Shown here piece after piece: positions 7,553 to 19,600 of a stretch of DNA of 64,000 bases. The stretch covers positions 682,001-746,000 of the forward strand of contig NZ_SPSB01000004.1 in NCBI RefSeq assembly GCF_004571135.1, in the 5' to 3' direction. Made by a program: the position numbers and the translations under genes. Each line of letters starts with the position of its first letter. Within the stretch, counting starts at the first letter, position 1. The DNA is from Algoriphagus kandeliae (GTDB lineage: Bacteria; Bacteroidota; Bacteroidia; Cytophagales; Cyclobacteriaceae). The notes below the pieces were generated by a model. The model worked only from the letters and a program-made list of their open reading frames with translations. It had not been told where the DNA came from and made no database searches.

Positions 7553-10500
7553 AGAAAAACTCCAAATCCGATTTTTAAAAAATAGTCTAGTATCTGGCTT
7601 GTTCCTTCTTTTTTTTATAGGCTTTGTTTTTACTTCTAAGGCTCAAAATTACATTTTCAATAACCTTACTCCCGAAAATGGGCTCCCCACCACCTCTGTA
7701 ACAGACATCGCCCAAGACTCATTTGGATTTATTTGGTTAGGAACTTGGGATGGCGTTTACCGCTTTGACGGTAAGAACTTTGAAAGATTCTTTTATTCAG
7801 GACGCTATGTAGAGGCAGATCAATTTGGAGGAGTTTGGGTTTCCATTGAGGATGGGGATATAGGATATATTGATCCGGAAACTGAAGAAATTAACTTATT
7901 CCAAGACGTGGATGAGAATATCAGGTTCCTAGATATCAGGATTCTTGAAAACAAAAATGTCCTTGTGGGTACAAGTATTGGGATCAAGCGTTTTGATCCT
8001 ATTTCCAATACTTTCAAACTGGAGGGAGGACAAAAAGAAGGGGGTATTCGAGAAATGAATGTGGGAAATGACGGACGGTTAAATTTCCTATTAAATATTG
8101 AAGGAGAACTTTTTTTAGGCACTCGATCCCCCGAAGGAGAATACAGTTATGAAGATTTACCCTTGGACAAAAACAGCCCTGATAGACAGAAATATTCTCA
8201 AAACTATCCAACGATTGTATTCCCTTATGGTGAAACAGGAACGGTTATTTTAAATCCCAATGGTTTTGCAAAAAGGTCAAATCCTGGAGAAGAATGGGAG
8301 TTTTTCAAAGTCAGTCAGCCTGAAATTTTAAAAGAAAAAGGTTTTGAAAATGATAATTCTTACAAGCTTCAAGATCATTATCTGTGGCTCAACCAAATAA
8401 ATTCCATTAGTAAGATAGATCTCGAGACTGGAGAGATGGAAACTATATCCTCTGAAATCAATAATTCCAGAGGACTCTTACCCATGGAGAGTAATCATGG
8501 TTGTAATTTATTCATAGATCGCCAAGGGGTTTTGTGGGCTACAAGGTTTTCCTACGGAATCAGTTTGCTCAATTTATACCAATCAGACTTTGGCTTGCTC
8601 CGAGATGAAAACGGTAAAGTAATCGCAGATATTTTATCAGCCTATGAATTGTGGGACGGGACCTTTTGGGTAGGAGCTAGAACCTCTATGGAAAAGGGAT
8701 TAATTCATTTTTCTAAAGACGGAAAAACCATTTTAGAGCGCATAGGGTCTGGAGATTCAAATTCTCCGATTGGCAAGACTATCTCAAAAGAATTAAGCCA
8801 CCCATACGCTTGGGAAATTTTTGTCTCATCTGATGGAACCCTCTGGGTGGGTACAGGTTCCCCAGGCCAAAGCAGTGGAGGTCTTAATCGTATATCACCT
8901 GGGTCTGATCGGATTATTCGCTACAAACATGACCCGTCTGATCCAAATTCACTCTCCTCTGACTGGATTTTTAACATTATGGAAGACCCCCAAGGAAAAC
9001 TTTGGATCAGTCATTCGAGCGGCATTGATGTTTTTGATCCAGAAACAGAACAATTCTCCCTTATCGATCCAGGATCGAAATATGAAAGACTGCGAGGAAA
9101 TTTCATTGATCCTAATGGAAAGCTAGTAGGTACCACAGAAGATTCAATCGAAAAACTATTCACAATCGACACCAAAACAAAACAATTTAAAATTCATGAA
9201 TTATTCAGTGAAAAAACAATAACCTACTTTCAATCAAGGCCTGTAGTTGATAATCAAAATAGAGTTTGGATTGCTCTTTCGGATGGTTTTGGATATACCG
9301 ATTTGACCTATGAAAAATTCATCCACTGGGTAGATTTCAAAGAGACTGAATTCCCTGATATAGAGATCCGAGCTATCAGTTATGATGATCAGGGAAATAT
9401 TTACTTGGCAACATCTGATGGCATACTTCAATACTTCCCCGAATCAGGCAATTTCCGAAAGTTTGGCTATGAACGCGGACTTCAATCCTTACGCTTTGAG
9501 AGGTTGAACCATCGAGGTGCCTCTGGAAAAATTTACTTTGCGGGAACAAGTGGTGCAAATATTTTTCATCCAGATCAAATCAAAACCAATCCCTATTCAC
9601 CCCAAATACTCTTCAAGGAAATTCGACTTGATGGAGAAAACTATCAATCCTATTTAGACTCAGCGGAAAAACAGCCCAATCACATGCTTTCCTCTCTCCT
9701 AATTCCACCAGGGATCACTACGCTGAGTATGGAGTTTGCTTCTATTCATTTTGGAGGAAATGGACAAAATCCTTCCCAATACAGACTGCTTGGATTTGAT
9801 GAAACCTGGCAAGATGCAGGCACTAATGGAAGGTTGACTTACACCAATCTACCAGCGGGAGACTACGTTCTTGAAGTAAAATCCGTGAATCTAGATGGTG
9901 TGTGGAATGAAGAGCCAACCATTCTGAAGATTAGGGTATTGCCTCCTTGGTACCAAACTTGGTGGGCTTATTCCATCTATGCTGCAGTATTTATTTTACT
10001 AGCCGTATTCTTTGTCCAAGAGGAAAGGCGAAGGGCTGCCAAAAAAGAAAGGGACAAGGCAAGAGACCGGGAACTTGCTCAAGCCAAGGAAATCGAAAAG
10101 GCTTATGCCGATCTAAAAGCTACTCAGGCCCAACTCATCCAATCTGAAAAAATGGCGTCTCTTGGAGAACTCACAGCCGGTATTGCCCATGAGATTCAAA
10201 ACCCCTTGAACTTTGTCAACAATTTTTCCGAAGTCAGCGGAGAACTCTTAGAGGAACTTCAGGAGGAAATTGAAAAGGGAGACCTATCCGAAATAAAAGC
10301 TATTTCCGAAGATCTCAAGGAAAACCTCTCGAAAATCAACCACCACGGAAAGCGTGCAGGATCCATTGTCAAAGGAATGCTGGAACACAGTAGAAAATCA
10401 GATGGGAAAAAGGAGCTAACTGACCTGAATAACCTAGCTGATGAATGCCTTCGCTTAAGTTTCCACGGTCTTCGTGCCAAAGACAAAAGCTTCCAAGCAG

Positions 10501-10919
10501 AATTTGAAACAATTTTTGACTCCAAGCTCCCAATGGTGGAAGTGATATCTCAAGACCTTGGTAGGGTTTTGCTGAATTTGATCAACAATGCTTTTTATGC
10601 CTGTGATGACAGAAGGCGAAAGATCGAAAAAGAAGCGGGAAGTGCTGAGTCCTTTAAACCAAAAGTCATAGTCTCTACCAAAATTGAAACTAATGGGATA
10701 GAAATTTCTGTAAAAGACAATGGAAACGGAATCCCTGATTCAATCAAAGACAAGATTTTCCAGCCTTTCTTCACGACCAAACCAACCGGTATCGGGACCG
10801 GATTGGGATTGAGCTTAAGTTATGACATCGTGAAAGCACATGGAGGGGAACTGAAAGTAGATAGTAAAGAGGGAGAGGGAACTACTTTTTCTATTCATCT
10901 CAAAACCAATTCAGCATGA
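7545..10919 (+). CDS. Periplasmic-propeller sensor histidine kinase
   Basis: This is a 1124-residue membrane sensor kinase. An N-terminal signal peptide (to about residue 34, SKAQ) is followed by Reg_prop blades ([29 protein letters not shown]) predicted in the periplasm. A Y_Y_Y domain (about 720-800) ends at PPWYQTWW and leads into a membrane helix (about 805-825). A coiled coil and a HisKA-type dimerisation domain follow, with phosphoacceptor H882 in [12 protein letters not shown]. The HATPase has an N box ([11 protein letters not shown]), G1 DNGNGIP and G2 [11 protein letters not shown]. There is no receiver or HTH, so it is not a hybrid (HTCS) regulator. It overlaps DUF6090 genes at both ends (8 bp upstream, 4 bp downstream). 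The ligand is unknown. Confidence 0.93.
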   Translation: MTKEKLQIRFLKNSLVSGLFLLFFIGFVFTSKAQNYIFNNLTPENGLPTTSVTDIAQDSFGFIWLGTWDGVYRFDGKNFERFFYSGRYVEADQFGGVWVSIEDGDIGYIDPETEEINLFQDVDENIRFLDIRILENKNVLVGTSIGIKRFDPISNTFKLEGGQKEGGIREMNVGNDGRLNFLLNIEGELFLGTRSPEGEYSYEDLPLDKNSPDRQKYSQNYPTIVFPYGETGTVILNPNGFAKRSNPGEEWEFFKVSQPEILKEKGFENDNSYKLQDHYLWLNQINSISKIDLETGEMETISSEINNSRGLLPMESNHGCNLFIDRQGVLWATRFSYGISLLNLYQSDFGLLRDENGKVIADILSAYELWDGTFWVGARTSMEKGLIHFSKDGKTILERIGSGDSNSPIGKTISKELSHPYAWEIFVSSDGTLWVGTGSPGQSSGGLNRISPGSDRIIRYKHDPSDPNSLSSDWIFNIMEDPQGKLWISHSSGIDVFDPETEQFSLIDPGSKYERLRGNFIDPNGKLVGTTEDSIEKLFTIDTKTKQFKIHELFSEKTITYFQSRPVVDNQNRVWIALSDGFGYTDLTYEKFIHWVDFKETEFPDIEIRAISYDDQGNIYLATSDGILQYFPESGNFRKFGYERGLQSLRFERLNHRGASGKIYFAGTSGANIFHPDQIKTNPYSPQILFKEIRLDGENYQSYLDSAEKQPNHMLSSLLIPPGITTLSMEFASIHFGGNGQNPSQYRLLGFDETWQDAGTNGRLTYTNLPAGDYVLEVKSVNLDGVWNEEPTILKIRVLPPWYQTWWAYSIYAAVFILLAVFFVQEERRRAAKKERDKARDRELAQAKEIEKAYADLKATQAQLIQSEKMASLGELTAGIAHEIQNPLNFVNNFSEVSGELLEELQEEIEKGDLSEIKAISEDLKENLSKINHHGKRAGSIVKGMLEHSRKSDGKKELTDLNNLADECLRLSFHGLRAKDKSFQAEFETIFDSKLPMVEVISQDLGRVLLNLINNAFYACDDRRRKIEKEAGSAESFKPKVIVSTKIETNGIEISVKDNGNGIPDSIKDKIFQPFFTTKPTGIGTGLGLSLSYDIVKAHGGELKVDSKEGEGTTFSIHLKTNSA

Positions 10920-11644
10920 TCTCCTTTTTTCGTAAAATCCGTCAAAAACTTCTTTCCCAAAAACGGATCACTAGATACCTTATTTATGCCTTAGGAGAGA
11001 TCTTGTTGGTAGTGATCGGGATTTTAATCGCTCTGAGCATTAATAATTGGAATGAGGACAGAAAAAACAAAATTAAAGAAAGAGAATTATTGAATGAGCT
11101 TACCAAAGATCTCAGAGAGGATTTGGTTATGCTTGAATTTCAATTATCTCAATCTGACAGCATTTTAAAATATTTAAATGTATTGAAAAACCCACCTCCA
11201 CCAGGTAAGGCATTTGATGATGCACTTGCTTCTGCAGACAAGGGCACATTGGCTAATTATAGATATTCTGCAATGAGGAGTATTGAATCTATCGGAATTG
11301 ATATCATTCAAAGTAAAGATTTACTAGAGTCAATCAACAATTATTATAGATGGTGGGATTTTGGTAATGAAATTTACCGAATAGATTTTGATGAGTTTTG
11401 GAAATCCGAATGGCTACCTTTCTTTAGAAAATACACAGACAGAGGTGTCTCTGGGGGAAATTTTTCGAGAACTTTTTCTCCAAAAGATTACGAAGGGATG
11501 ATCAATGATCCCGATTATCAAAATATCCTGATGGGAAAAATCTATATCTTTCAAGATTTCAAACTACGGTTTGAGAGTACTCGGATGCGAGGAGAAAATC
11601 TGATTGAAGAGATAAATGAATATCTAAGTACTGAGATGCATTAA
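10916..11644 (+). CDS. DUF6090-type single-pass membrane protein
   Basis: This 242-residue protein has the anchor [21 protein letters not shown], a membrane helix (ALGEILLVVIGILIALS) and INNWNEDRK. The periplasmic region has the core as MRSIESIGIDIIQSKDLLES and several aromatic-rich stretches (NNYYRWWDFGNEIYRIDFDEF is the region around residues 140-160). It starts inside the stop codon of the propeller kinase (ATGA overlap), so it is likely made together with that kinase. No enzyme motif is visible. Confidence 0.85.
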   Translation: MISFFRKIRQKLLSQKRITRYLIYALGEILLVVIGILIALSINNWNEDRKNKIKERELLNELTKDLREDLVMLEFQLSQSDSILKYLNVLKNPPPPGKAFDDALASADKGTLANYRYSAMRSIESIGIDIIQSKDLLESINNYYRWWDFGNEIYRIDFDEFWKSEWLPFFRKYTDRGVSGGNFSRTFSPKDYEGMINDPDYQNILMGKIYIFQDFKLRFESTRMRGENLIEEINEYLSTEMH

Positions 11645-11655
11645 GTAAAAATGAA

Positions 11656-12420
11656 ATGATCAGCCTTTTCCGCAAAATTCGCCAGAAACTTCTACAACAG
11701 AACCGGGTCACTCGCTACTTGGTCTATGCTATTGGAGAAATTTTTCTTGTAGTAATAGGAATCCTAATAGCCCTTCAGGTGAATAACTGGAATGAAAACC
11801 GGAAACAGAAAATAGAGAAGAAAAAGCTCACAGCCTCTTTAGCGGAGGAAATAAAAACGAACCTCGCAGAATTTAAATCACATCGTGCCTATCTGGAGAA
11901 ATGCGAAAAAGAATTGAGGAAGATTATGGCAGTATCTGCAAATCTAGAAAAGAGTCTTTCGATAGATTCTGTTAGAAGCTTATCTTCAAGTATGTTGCCT
12001 GTTTTGAAGTTATCCATTGGTAGGTCAAGGTTGAATGCAGCTAAAGCCTCTGAAAGTTTTGGTTTATTGTCAGAGAAACAAAGTAGGTCCATTACCAATT
12101 ATGACACCTACGTAGAAGATTATCAGGGGGCTTCTGAAGCTCTAAACATAGTTTTCACTGAGGAAAGGAATGAATTTTTAATACGATTTTCAAAATTGGA
12201 TGAGTTCTTTCAAAGATCAGGAAATCAGCAGCCTTTGCCTAAACACCCCTATTTCGATGTCAATGATTCTGAGTTTATCAGTTTTCTTCAAGAACCGTCT
12301 ACTTATTCCTATCTCCATAGGACCTTCCTTGGAGTATTCACTGAAATACTTTGGCTCAAAGCATTAGAAGATTTAAGTACTGAAGCCCTACTTAGCTTAG
12401 AGACAGAGGCGGCACCTTGA
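11656..12420 (+). CDS. DUF6090-type single-pass membrane protein
   Basis: This 254-residue protein starts MISLFRKIRQKLLQQNRVTRY, with a membrane helix (AIGEIFLVVIGILIALQ) and VNNWNENRKQK. A long charged helix follows (about residues 55-85). The core motif is weak here (KASESFGLLSEKQSRSI). It lies 11 bp after the previous gene. A truncated copy of the same anchor begins 19 bp after its stop. It is the last intact member of the first DUF6090 run. Confidence 0.84.
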   Translation: MISLFRKIRQKLLQQNRVTRYLVYAIGEIFLVVIGILIALQVNNWNENRKQKIEKKKLTASLAEEIKTNLAEFKSHRAYLEKCEKELRKIMAVSANLEKSLSIDSVRSLSSSMLPVLKLSIGRSRLNAAKASESFGLLSEKQSRSITNYDTYVEDYQGASEALNIVFTEERNEFLIRFSKLDEFFQRSGNQQPLPKHPYFDVNDSEFISFLQEPSTYSYLHRTFLGVFTEILWLKALEDLSTEALLSLETEAAP

Positions 12421-12439
12421 TCCATATAAATACAAAACT

Positions 12440-12565
12440 ATGATCTCATTTTTTAGGAAAATCCGGCAAAAACTCCTGACTTTATTTTCCTCTTCCCTCC
12501 TACAAAATTCTAGTATTTTACATTCTCCCTCTCAATTTTTCCAATTGAACTTTTTCAAGTTATGA
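12440..12565 (+). pseudogene. Truncated DUF6090-type anchor gene (remnant)
   Basis: ATG at 12440 encodes [13 protein letters not shown], identical to the anchor start of the paralogues. It then switches to unrelated TLFSSSLLQNSS and stops at TGA (12563-12565) after 41 residues, without the membrane helix. Loss occurs right after codon 13, close to where the left-hand remnant (1828) also loses the family sequence. I interpret it as the right-hand scar of the array. Confidence 0.65.
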
Positions 12566-12833
12566 CCTGTCAGCTTTTTAGCATTTTTTTCAAAATCTCA
12601 AGAAAATCAAGGAGATAAATAAGATTATTTCAATTTGGATTTTGTATTTTATGAATGCCAAACTATTTCATTGAAGACTAACTAATTAGATCCAGCTCTT
12701 TCCTTTTTATCAGTCGACATCTTCTAGTACAGATTTCTTCTTGTTTTCATTTGGAAAAGCGACTACCAAGCTTGTGGATTCCTTGAGGGGGCTCCTTGTT
12801 TTTACATTAATTCTTTTCAAAACGACTGCATTT
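12566..12833. other. Leader region upstream of the large sensor cluster
   Basis: This 268-bp A/T-rich gap is the widest break between the DUF6090 run and the kinase cluster, so a promoter for the latter should lie here. A TTTG at 12641-12644 is followed after 19 bp by TATTTCAT, which fits TAnnTTTG only poorly. I therefore do not call it. No terminator hairpin with a T-run is visible. An in-frame ATG at 12741 exists, but the signal peptide argues for a start at 12834. Confidence 0.4.
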
Positions 12834-15800
12834 ATGCAAAAATCTATTTTCAATCCCACTAGATCAATCATTTTTCTATTCATTTTCACGCTGCTTCCCT
12901 CGCTGTTTGTAAAGGCTCAAGAAATCAACCTTGAAACGATCTCTATTTCCAATGGCTTGGCTTCACCGGTAGTAATGAATGTGATGCAAGACCAGTATGG
13001 ACTGCTTTGGTTCAGTACAGGAAATGGAGTACAGCGCTACGATGGATACAATTGGAAAACCTATCGGAACATCATTGGAAATCCAAACAGCCCACAACAC
13101 AACTCCACATTTGACATCGAAGAAGATGCTGAAGGAAACCTCTGGATCGCCAATGAGCTGGGCCTCACCTATTTCAACCGAGCAAAAAACACATTCAAAA
13201 ATTACAGTATTGAGGAGATGTTTCAGGTTGCAGGTGTTGGACGGACCATTACGGTGCTACCGGACTCACAGGGACGAGTGTGGGCAACCACCATTGCTTT
13301 TGAAATCATCCAGCTGGATACCGAGTCGGATAGTTTGAAAATTGCACCTTATGCCAATATTAATGGCAAGCCAGCTGTCCATTCGGGAATATCCATCGTG
13401 GTATATGAGGATAGAGATGGAGGGATCTGGGGAGGGTCTGCCAACCATGGATTGATGTATCTGCCCAAAGGGGCCAGCGAATTTAGTCCGGTAAAATTTG
13501 ATATTGAACACACACTAAACAGTGTAGAAAATACCATTACCAAACTCTATCATGATCGGGATGGAATATTATGGATTACCAGCCGGCAGGGTATTTACAA
13601 GTATGATGTAGAAAAGAATAAGCTTCGTCAAATAGTCAATTATCCAAGCGGCAATGAGGATATAGCAACCTATAAAAATTCGATTGTTGAGGACTCCGAA
13701 GGGAACATTTGGGTATTAAACAACTATCGCGGAATCTTAAAATTTGAGGGAAATAGCGATCGCTATTCAGAAGTATTTATTCCCGGAAATCGGAAAATGG
13801 CCAATGGTTATTACACGAATCGCCTAACCGAGTTTATGATAGACCGGAGTGGGATATTTTGGATTGGATCGAGAACTGAGGGACTCTTTAAATATGACCC
13901 TGTCAATCAACCCTTCAAGTATTACAGCCATGATGCAAATAATCCAGCATCCCTTAGCCCAGGGGGTACATTTGGATTATTCGCATCGACGATCAGTCCT
14001 GGGAAAATTTTTGTGGGAACACGGGGTGAAGGAATCAATATTTTCAATGAAGCCAATGAAACAGTACAACGGGTAAATTTTGCCTCGTCCAATGACATGT
14101 TTGGAGGATCAGCTCGGTCTATCTATGAACAAAAAGATGGGACGATCTGGATCGGCACTTGGGGAGATGGACTGATCAAAATGGATCCAAATACACTAAA
14201 GGAGCTTAAACGCTATAAGCGTAATTCGGATGGCAAAGGGAATAGCCTTCCCAATGATCAAATCAGAGTAATCCGGGAGGATAAAAAAGGAAACCTTTGG
14301 GTAGGAACCAACGGAGGCTTGGCAGTTTTCAATCCTGCCGTTGAGACCTTCGACCCAATCGTCAGTCAATACAGCCAAACCTATTCTGAAGAAATTTTAG
14401 CAAAAGTAAAAAGCTGGCTTGAAACCGACCAAGAGATCGCGATCATCGAACAGGTAGGTCCATTTGAAGAATTGACCCAGGGTTTTGAAATAACCGAACG
14501 TGGCACCTACTTTCTAGTCTCGGTTGGGGAAGGGGATCCAGCAAGTATGGCAGATTATGGTTGGCTTGAAAACTCCTTGGGTGAAACAATCATCGGGATG
14601 AAAACCATTGAAGATTCATTTTGGGCTGGAGGAGGCCTGAAAAACCGACTTCAAATTGCTCAAATCGAATTAAATCCTGGGTCTTACTCCCTTCGCTATA
14701 CCTCTGATGACAGTCACCACTTTGGAGATTGGAATGAACCGGAACCCGAGTTTCTACCCCTTTATGGAATAGCTATTTTCCAGCAAGAAGATCAGACAAA
14801 AACTCAATCGCTAATTGTAAATGTCAATGAGCAAAAAGCTGAAATCGTCATTCAGGATGGCAATATCTCCGACATAGAAATCGGTGAAAAATACATCTGG
14901 GTTGCCAGTACCAATGCGGGAGTTACCCGAATTGACCCAGAGACCAATGCTGTGAAATATTATACCAGCGACCCAATGGACCCTTCCACGCTAAGCGATA
15001 GGCAGGTTTTTGATGTATTGGAGCATGAAGGTCAGCTATGGATGGCCACCTATGGAGGGATCAATATTTTGGATATCGAAAGCGATGAAATATCCTACTA
15101 CACCGAACAGGACGGGCTACCTACAAACTTCATCGAAACGGTATTACCTGGGGACAATGGGGAAATGTGGTTTTCCAGCCAAAACGGACTGATTCAAATG
15201 ATGCAAAATGAAGCTTTGGACAAAGTCACATTTATCAATTACAATGAGGATGATGGAATTGGTGGGGAATCTTTCCTTTCATTAGCAGCGGTAAAAACTC
15301 CCGATGGTAACTTTTATTTTGGAGGGGATCATGGACTCACCACTTTTTCTTCTGTAGCATCCAATAAGGTTCCACCCTCGGTGATCATTTCCAACTTTTT
15401 ACTCTCCAATCGCTCTGTCTATGACATGGGCGAAAACTCCCCGCTAGAAAATGATCTCTTGTCCACCGAAGCAATCACTCTCCGACATGATCAAAATGAT
15501 CTCAGTTTTGAATTTGCCGCCCTCCACTACGCCAATCCTTCCAAAAACCAATACGCTCATATGCTTGAAGGATTGGATCAGGATTGGATTTATGACAATA
15601 GAAATTTTGCCTCCTACACCAATCTTGAGCCGGGAACCTATACCTTCAAAGTTATCGCATCCAATGCCTATGGCGTCTGGAATGATGTAGGCAAATTTCT
15701 GACTATCAATATACTTCCTCCTTGGTGGAAAACCTGGTGGGCCTATTCTCTCTATGGTCTTTTCTTAGGACTCGTAGGTTTAGTGGCTTACTCTGGACTG

Positions 15801-16673
15801 AAGCGAAGAATCCGAATGAAGGAGCGCGCCCAAAGTCTAGAAAGAGAAGTGGCGCAGGCAAAAGAAATCGAAAAAGCCTATACCGAGCTCAAAGCCACCC
15901 AGTCCCAATTAATCCAAGCCGAGAAAATGGCCTCCCTCGGTGAACTCACTGCTGGTATCGCCCATGAAATCCAAAACCCACTGAATTTTGTGAACAACTT
16001 TTCTGAAGTCAGCGAGGAGCTGATCGATGAAATGAATGATGAACTGGAAAACGGAGACCTTGATGAAGCAAAAGAAATTGGAAAAAACATCAAGGAAAAC
16101 CTTTCCAAAATCAAACATCACGGAAAGCGAGCAGATGCTATAGTCAAAGGGATGCTTGAACATAGCCGAGGGAGTTCTTCGGATAAAAAGCCTACCAATC
16201 TTAACGCTTTAGCTGATGAGTTTTTACGCCTGAGCTACCATGGACTAAGAGCAAAAGACAATACTTTCTACTCGGATTTTGAGACTAATTTGGATCCCAA
16301 TCTCCCAAAAGTAAATGTAGTAACCCAAGACATCGGGAGAGTCTTTTTGAACCTAATAAATAACGCCTTCTACGCCTGTGGAGAACGAAGCAAAAGTATT
16401 GCAGGGTTTAAGCCCAAAGTTACTGTTGAATCAAGATTGCTAGCCTCGGGTGGTGTGGAAATCAGCGTTAGAGATAACGGAGGAGGAATTCCTAAAAAGA
16501 TTATTGATAAAATTTTCCAACCCTTCTTTACAACCAAGCCTACGGGCTCAGGCACTGGCCTAGGTCTCTCTTTGAGCTATGATATAATCAAGGCACACGG
16601 CGGTGACCTACGAGTCAAAAGCAAAGAAGACGAGGGTACTGAAATGATTATCTTTTTACCCCTAGCGGAGTGA
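12834..16673 (+). CDS. Periplasmic-propeller sensor histidine kinase with inserted beta domain
   Basis: I chose ATG 12834 (1279 residues) because it gives a clean signal peptide, [18 protein letters not shown], ending near VKAQ. The in-frame ATG at 12741 adds 31 residues ahead of it. Reg_prop blades follow ([41 protein letters not shown]). The propeller is interrupted at about residues 510-655 by a non-propeller, beta-rich stretch (around [18 protein letters not shown] and [16 protein letters not shown]). A Y_Y_Y domain, [14 protein letters not shown] membrane helix (about 967-990), HisKA (H1044 in [12 protein letters not shown]) and HATPase ([18 protein letters not shown]) complete it. It has no receiver domain. 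Its stop overlaps the next start by 4 bp. It is the first gene of the 36-kb cluster. Confidence 0.9.
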   Translation: MQKSIFNPTRSIIFLFIFTLLPSLFVKAQEINLETISISNGLASPVVMNVMQDQYGLLWFSTGNGVQRYDGYNWKTYRNIIGNPNSPQHNSTFDIEEDAEGNLWIANELGLTYFNRAKNTFKNYSIEEMFQVAGVGRTITVLPDSQGRVWATTIAFEIIQLDTESDSLKIAPYANINGKPAVHSGISIVVYEDRDGGIWGGSANHGLMYLPKGASEFSPVKFDIEHTLNSVENTITKLYHDRDGILWITSRQGIYKYDVEKNKLRQIVNYPSGNEDIATYKNSIVEDSEGNIWVLNNYRGILKFEGNSDRYSEVFIPGNRKMANGYYTNRLTEFMIDRSGIFWIGSRTEGLFKYDPVNQPFKYYSHDANNPASLSPGGTFGLFASTISPGKIFVGTRGEGINIFNEANETVQRVNFASSNDMFGGSARSIYEQKDGTIWIGTWGDGLIKMDPNTLKELKRYKRNSDGKGNSLPNDQIRVIREDKKGNLWVGTNGGLAVFNPAVETFDPIVSQYSQTYSEEILAKVKSWLETDQEIAIIEQVGPFEELTQGFEITERGTYFLVSVGEGDPASMADYGWLENSLGETIIGMKTIEDSFWAGGGLKNRLQIAQIELNPGSYSLRYTSDDSHHFGDWNEPEPEFLPLYGIAIFQQEDQTKTQSLIVNVNEQKAEIVIQDGNISDIEIGEKYIWVASTNAGVTRIDPETNAVKYYTSDPMDPSTLSDRQVFDVLEHEGQLWMATYGGINILDIESDEISYYTEQDGLPTNFIETVLPGDNGEMWFSSQNGLIQMMQNEALDKVTFINYNEDDGIGGESFLSLAAVKTPDGNFYFGGDHGLTTFSSVASNKVPPSVIISNFLLSNRSVYDMGENSPLENDLLSTEAITLRHDQNDLSFEFAALHYANPSKNQYAHMLEGLDQDWIYDNRNFASYTNLEPGTYTFKVIASNAYGVWNDVGKFLTINILPPWWKTWWAYSLYGLFLGLVGLVAYSGLKRRIRMKERAQSLEREVAQAKEIEKAYTELKATQSQLIQAEKMASLGELTAGIAHEIQNPLNFVNNFSEVSEELIDEMNDELENGDLDEAKEIGKNIKENLSKIKHHGKRADAIVKGMLEHSRGSSSDKKPTNLNALADEFLRLSYHGLRAKDNTFYSDFETNLDPNLPKVNVVTQDIGRVFLNLINNAFYACGERSKSIAGFKPKVTVESRLLASGGVEISVRDNGGGIPKKIIDKIFQPFFTTKPTGSGTGLGLSLSYDIIKAHGGDLRVKSKEDEGTEMIIFLPLAE

Positions 16674-19600
16674 TTATCATGACAAAGGCAAAAATAAAAT
16701 ATAAAGAAGCCCAAAAAGTATATGAACGATTTTGGGATAGCTATCTTCAATTCGACGAAGATGCTTTTGCGGCTACTTTAGATGATCATTTTGAGATGAT
16801 CGGAACTTCTGAGACCGAAATCTGTCACTCCAAGGCTGAAGGAATTGCATTTTTGAAAGCCCAAAAAGATGAACTAGGTGGAAAAGCCGAAATGAGAAAT
16901 CGGCAAATCAATCCCATTTGGATTGACCCTCACGTGCTGATCAATGAGACTTGTGACATTTATGTAAACACCGATGAGAAATGGAATTTTTATGCTAGCA
17001 TACGGATCTCTACCATACTCCGAGAAACTCCAGCAGGCTGGAAAGTAGCTCAGCAGCATGGTTCATTTCCGGATATGCGGGTGGACGAGGGACAGACTCT
17101 TGCAATCAAAAAAATCAGCAAAGAAAACCAGGAACTCCGGGAAGCTGTCAAGCGCCGAACCGTTGAGCTGGAGACCAAAAATCGTGAACTGGAAATAGAG
17201 GCTTCTCTGGAACGTGTCCGGACCGTAGCCATGGGGATGAAAAAACCCGAAGATATGCTGGATGTCTGTCGGATTCTTGCGGATCAATTGCAGGGCTTTG
17301 GGATTGAAAATATCCGGAACGTGCAAACAGCGATTATCAATGAGGAAAAAGGCCATTACCTCTGCTATCAGTACTTTCCTCCATATCAAGAAACTACCGT
17401 CGAACTTACAGAATACCTCAAAAGCCCCGTAGAATATGAAATGGTCCAACAAATGCTGGCTTCCAAAGACGGGCATTTCATTGGTAGTATTCAGGAAGAA
17501 AAACTCAAAGAATTTGCAGCACATCGAAAAGAGGAAAATCATTTTTCTGACCCCATTTTGGATCAGACCTCCGAACTGAGCTATTGCTTTCTGTCTATCG
17601 GTGAAGGTGGATTGGGGCTTTCCCTCTATAATGAATTAAAGCAGGAAGTACTGGACTTATTCAAACGATTCCACCAGGTATTTTCCTTAGCGTATAGACG
17701 CTTTCTAGATATTCAGCAAGCGGAAGCACAAGCTAGAGAAGCTCAAATCGAAGCCTCATTGGAAAGGGTTAGGGCGCATGCTATGGGGTTACGCCAAAGT
17801 GATGAATTGGAAGATATCATCGCTGTGATTTTTGAGGAATTGCAAAAACTTGGATTAGCCGCATGGGAATGCAGCATCTTTTTCAGAAATGGAAATTCTC
17901 GCGAATTCACCGTATGGGGAAAAGACAGTACAGGGGATTCAATTTTGAATCAATACCAGTTTCCTTTCCTGGATCATCCTATTTTGAATGCGGTATTGAG
18001 GGATTTTGAAAGGCAAGTTCCCTATCGGGAGATTCTACTGGAAGGAGAGGAGATCAAATCCTATGGAGATCTGATTTTTTCAGAAACTGTATTTAAGGAT
18101 GCCTCCCAAGAGTACAAGGATTCTTTTTATTCCCTCCAGAAGTTGTACGCAGGGCAGGCAATGTTCAAAAATGGATTTTTGGAGGCCGTAGGGACAGAAC
18201 CATTGCCAGGAGATTTTCCAGAAGTGCTTAAGCGCTTTGCTCAAGTGATTGATTTGGCATACACCAGATTCTTAGACCTTCAAAAAGTAGAAGCTCAAGC
18301 TAGAGAAGCCCAAATTGAAGCTGCTTTGGAACGAGTTCGGGCCCGAACCATGGCCATGCACCGAAGTGATGAATTAGCTGAAGCATCCATCCTTTTGGAA
18401 GAGGAAATCAGAAAATTAGGGATTGAAAATTGGGGCTGTGCATTTCATATTTATGATGAGGAAACCACAAACGGTAAACCATGGGATTTGGAATGGTTTA
18501 CTTCTTCGGCGGGATTCCTTCCTTTCTACAAAACACCTCGGGAAAATATTTTCCTCAAATACTATGAGGAAAGTAAAAAAGGTAATCCACTTTATGTACA
18601 GGAGTTTGGACCTGAGGTCATCAAGCAGCATTATGATTATCTCAAGACTTTGCCAGTTTTAGGGGAATCCCTAACAGATCTTCATCAGTCCGGAGTACCT
18701 CTTCCGGATAGACAAATAGATCATGTGGCATTTTTCAAGCATGGTCATTTACTCTTTATCACCTACAAACCTGTACCGGAAGCGCATGACATCTTTATTC
18801 GCTTTGCCAAGGTCTTTGACCAAACCTATACGAGATTCTTAGATCTAAAAAAAGCTGAAAAACAGGCACGAGAGGCACAAATTGAAGCCTCCTTGGAGCG
18901 AATCAGAGCCCGCACGATGGCTATGCAGTCCAGTGAGGAGCTATTCCCGACTTCTTCTTTTATTTTAAAAGAATTGAGAAGCTTAGGGCAGGATGATGTC
19001 GAAGGTCTTTTTGGTGTCAGTCTGGTATATGAAGAAAAGGGCCAACTCATTTCTTACATATCGGACTCAGGTGGACCTGTAATGAGGGATCAAATGGTAT
19101 TGCCTTTAGAACACCATCCATTGATTCGAGAATTGTATCAAACTTGGAAAAAAGCAAGAGAAAGCAAACCTGCACCCCAATTCCTTAGTAGAACGCTTCC
19201 TCAGAAACCCTTCCGCGAATGGATCAATCAACTGATTTCATATAAAAATGGAGAACATCCAGATGCATTTATTCCTGTTGATGTAATAGATCTGTCCAAA
19301 AACTATTTCAATCTGCCCCAATTTACTTTTGAAGATGCTTTCTTCAAGCAAGGGATTTTATGGTATCAAAGCGTAAACCCCATTTCGGATGAATTTAGGG
19401 ATATTCTAGTTCGCTTTGCTAAGGTATTCGAACAGACTTATACCCGCTTTTTAGATTTACAAACAGCTGAAGCACAGGCGAGAGAAGGAGAAATCCAGTT
19501 GGCTTTGGAGCGCGTTCGAGCACGAACCATGGCAATGCGAGATAGCAAAGAATTGGCAGAAGTCGTGTCTGAACTGTTCCAACAAATGGAACCATTAGGC

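Noticed and set aside
7545-10919. Hybrid two-component system (HTCS) with receiver and AraC output
   Set aside because: The protein ends directly after the HATPase G2 region. No receiver or HTH is encoded in this or any other kinase in the window.
12741-12833. Extended N-terminus of the propeller kinase (in-frame ATG at 12741)
   Set aside because: It adds 31 residues in front of a clean signal peptide beginning at 12834.
17063-17542. 159-codon frame antisense to the 9-module kinase
   Set aside because: A shadow of a strongly supported coding frame. The same applies to other antisense frames, for example 57841-58239 and 61703-62095.
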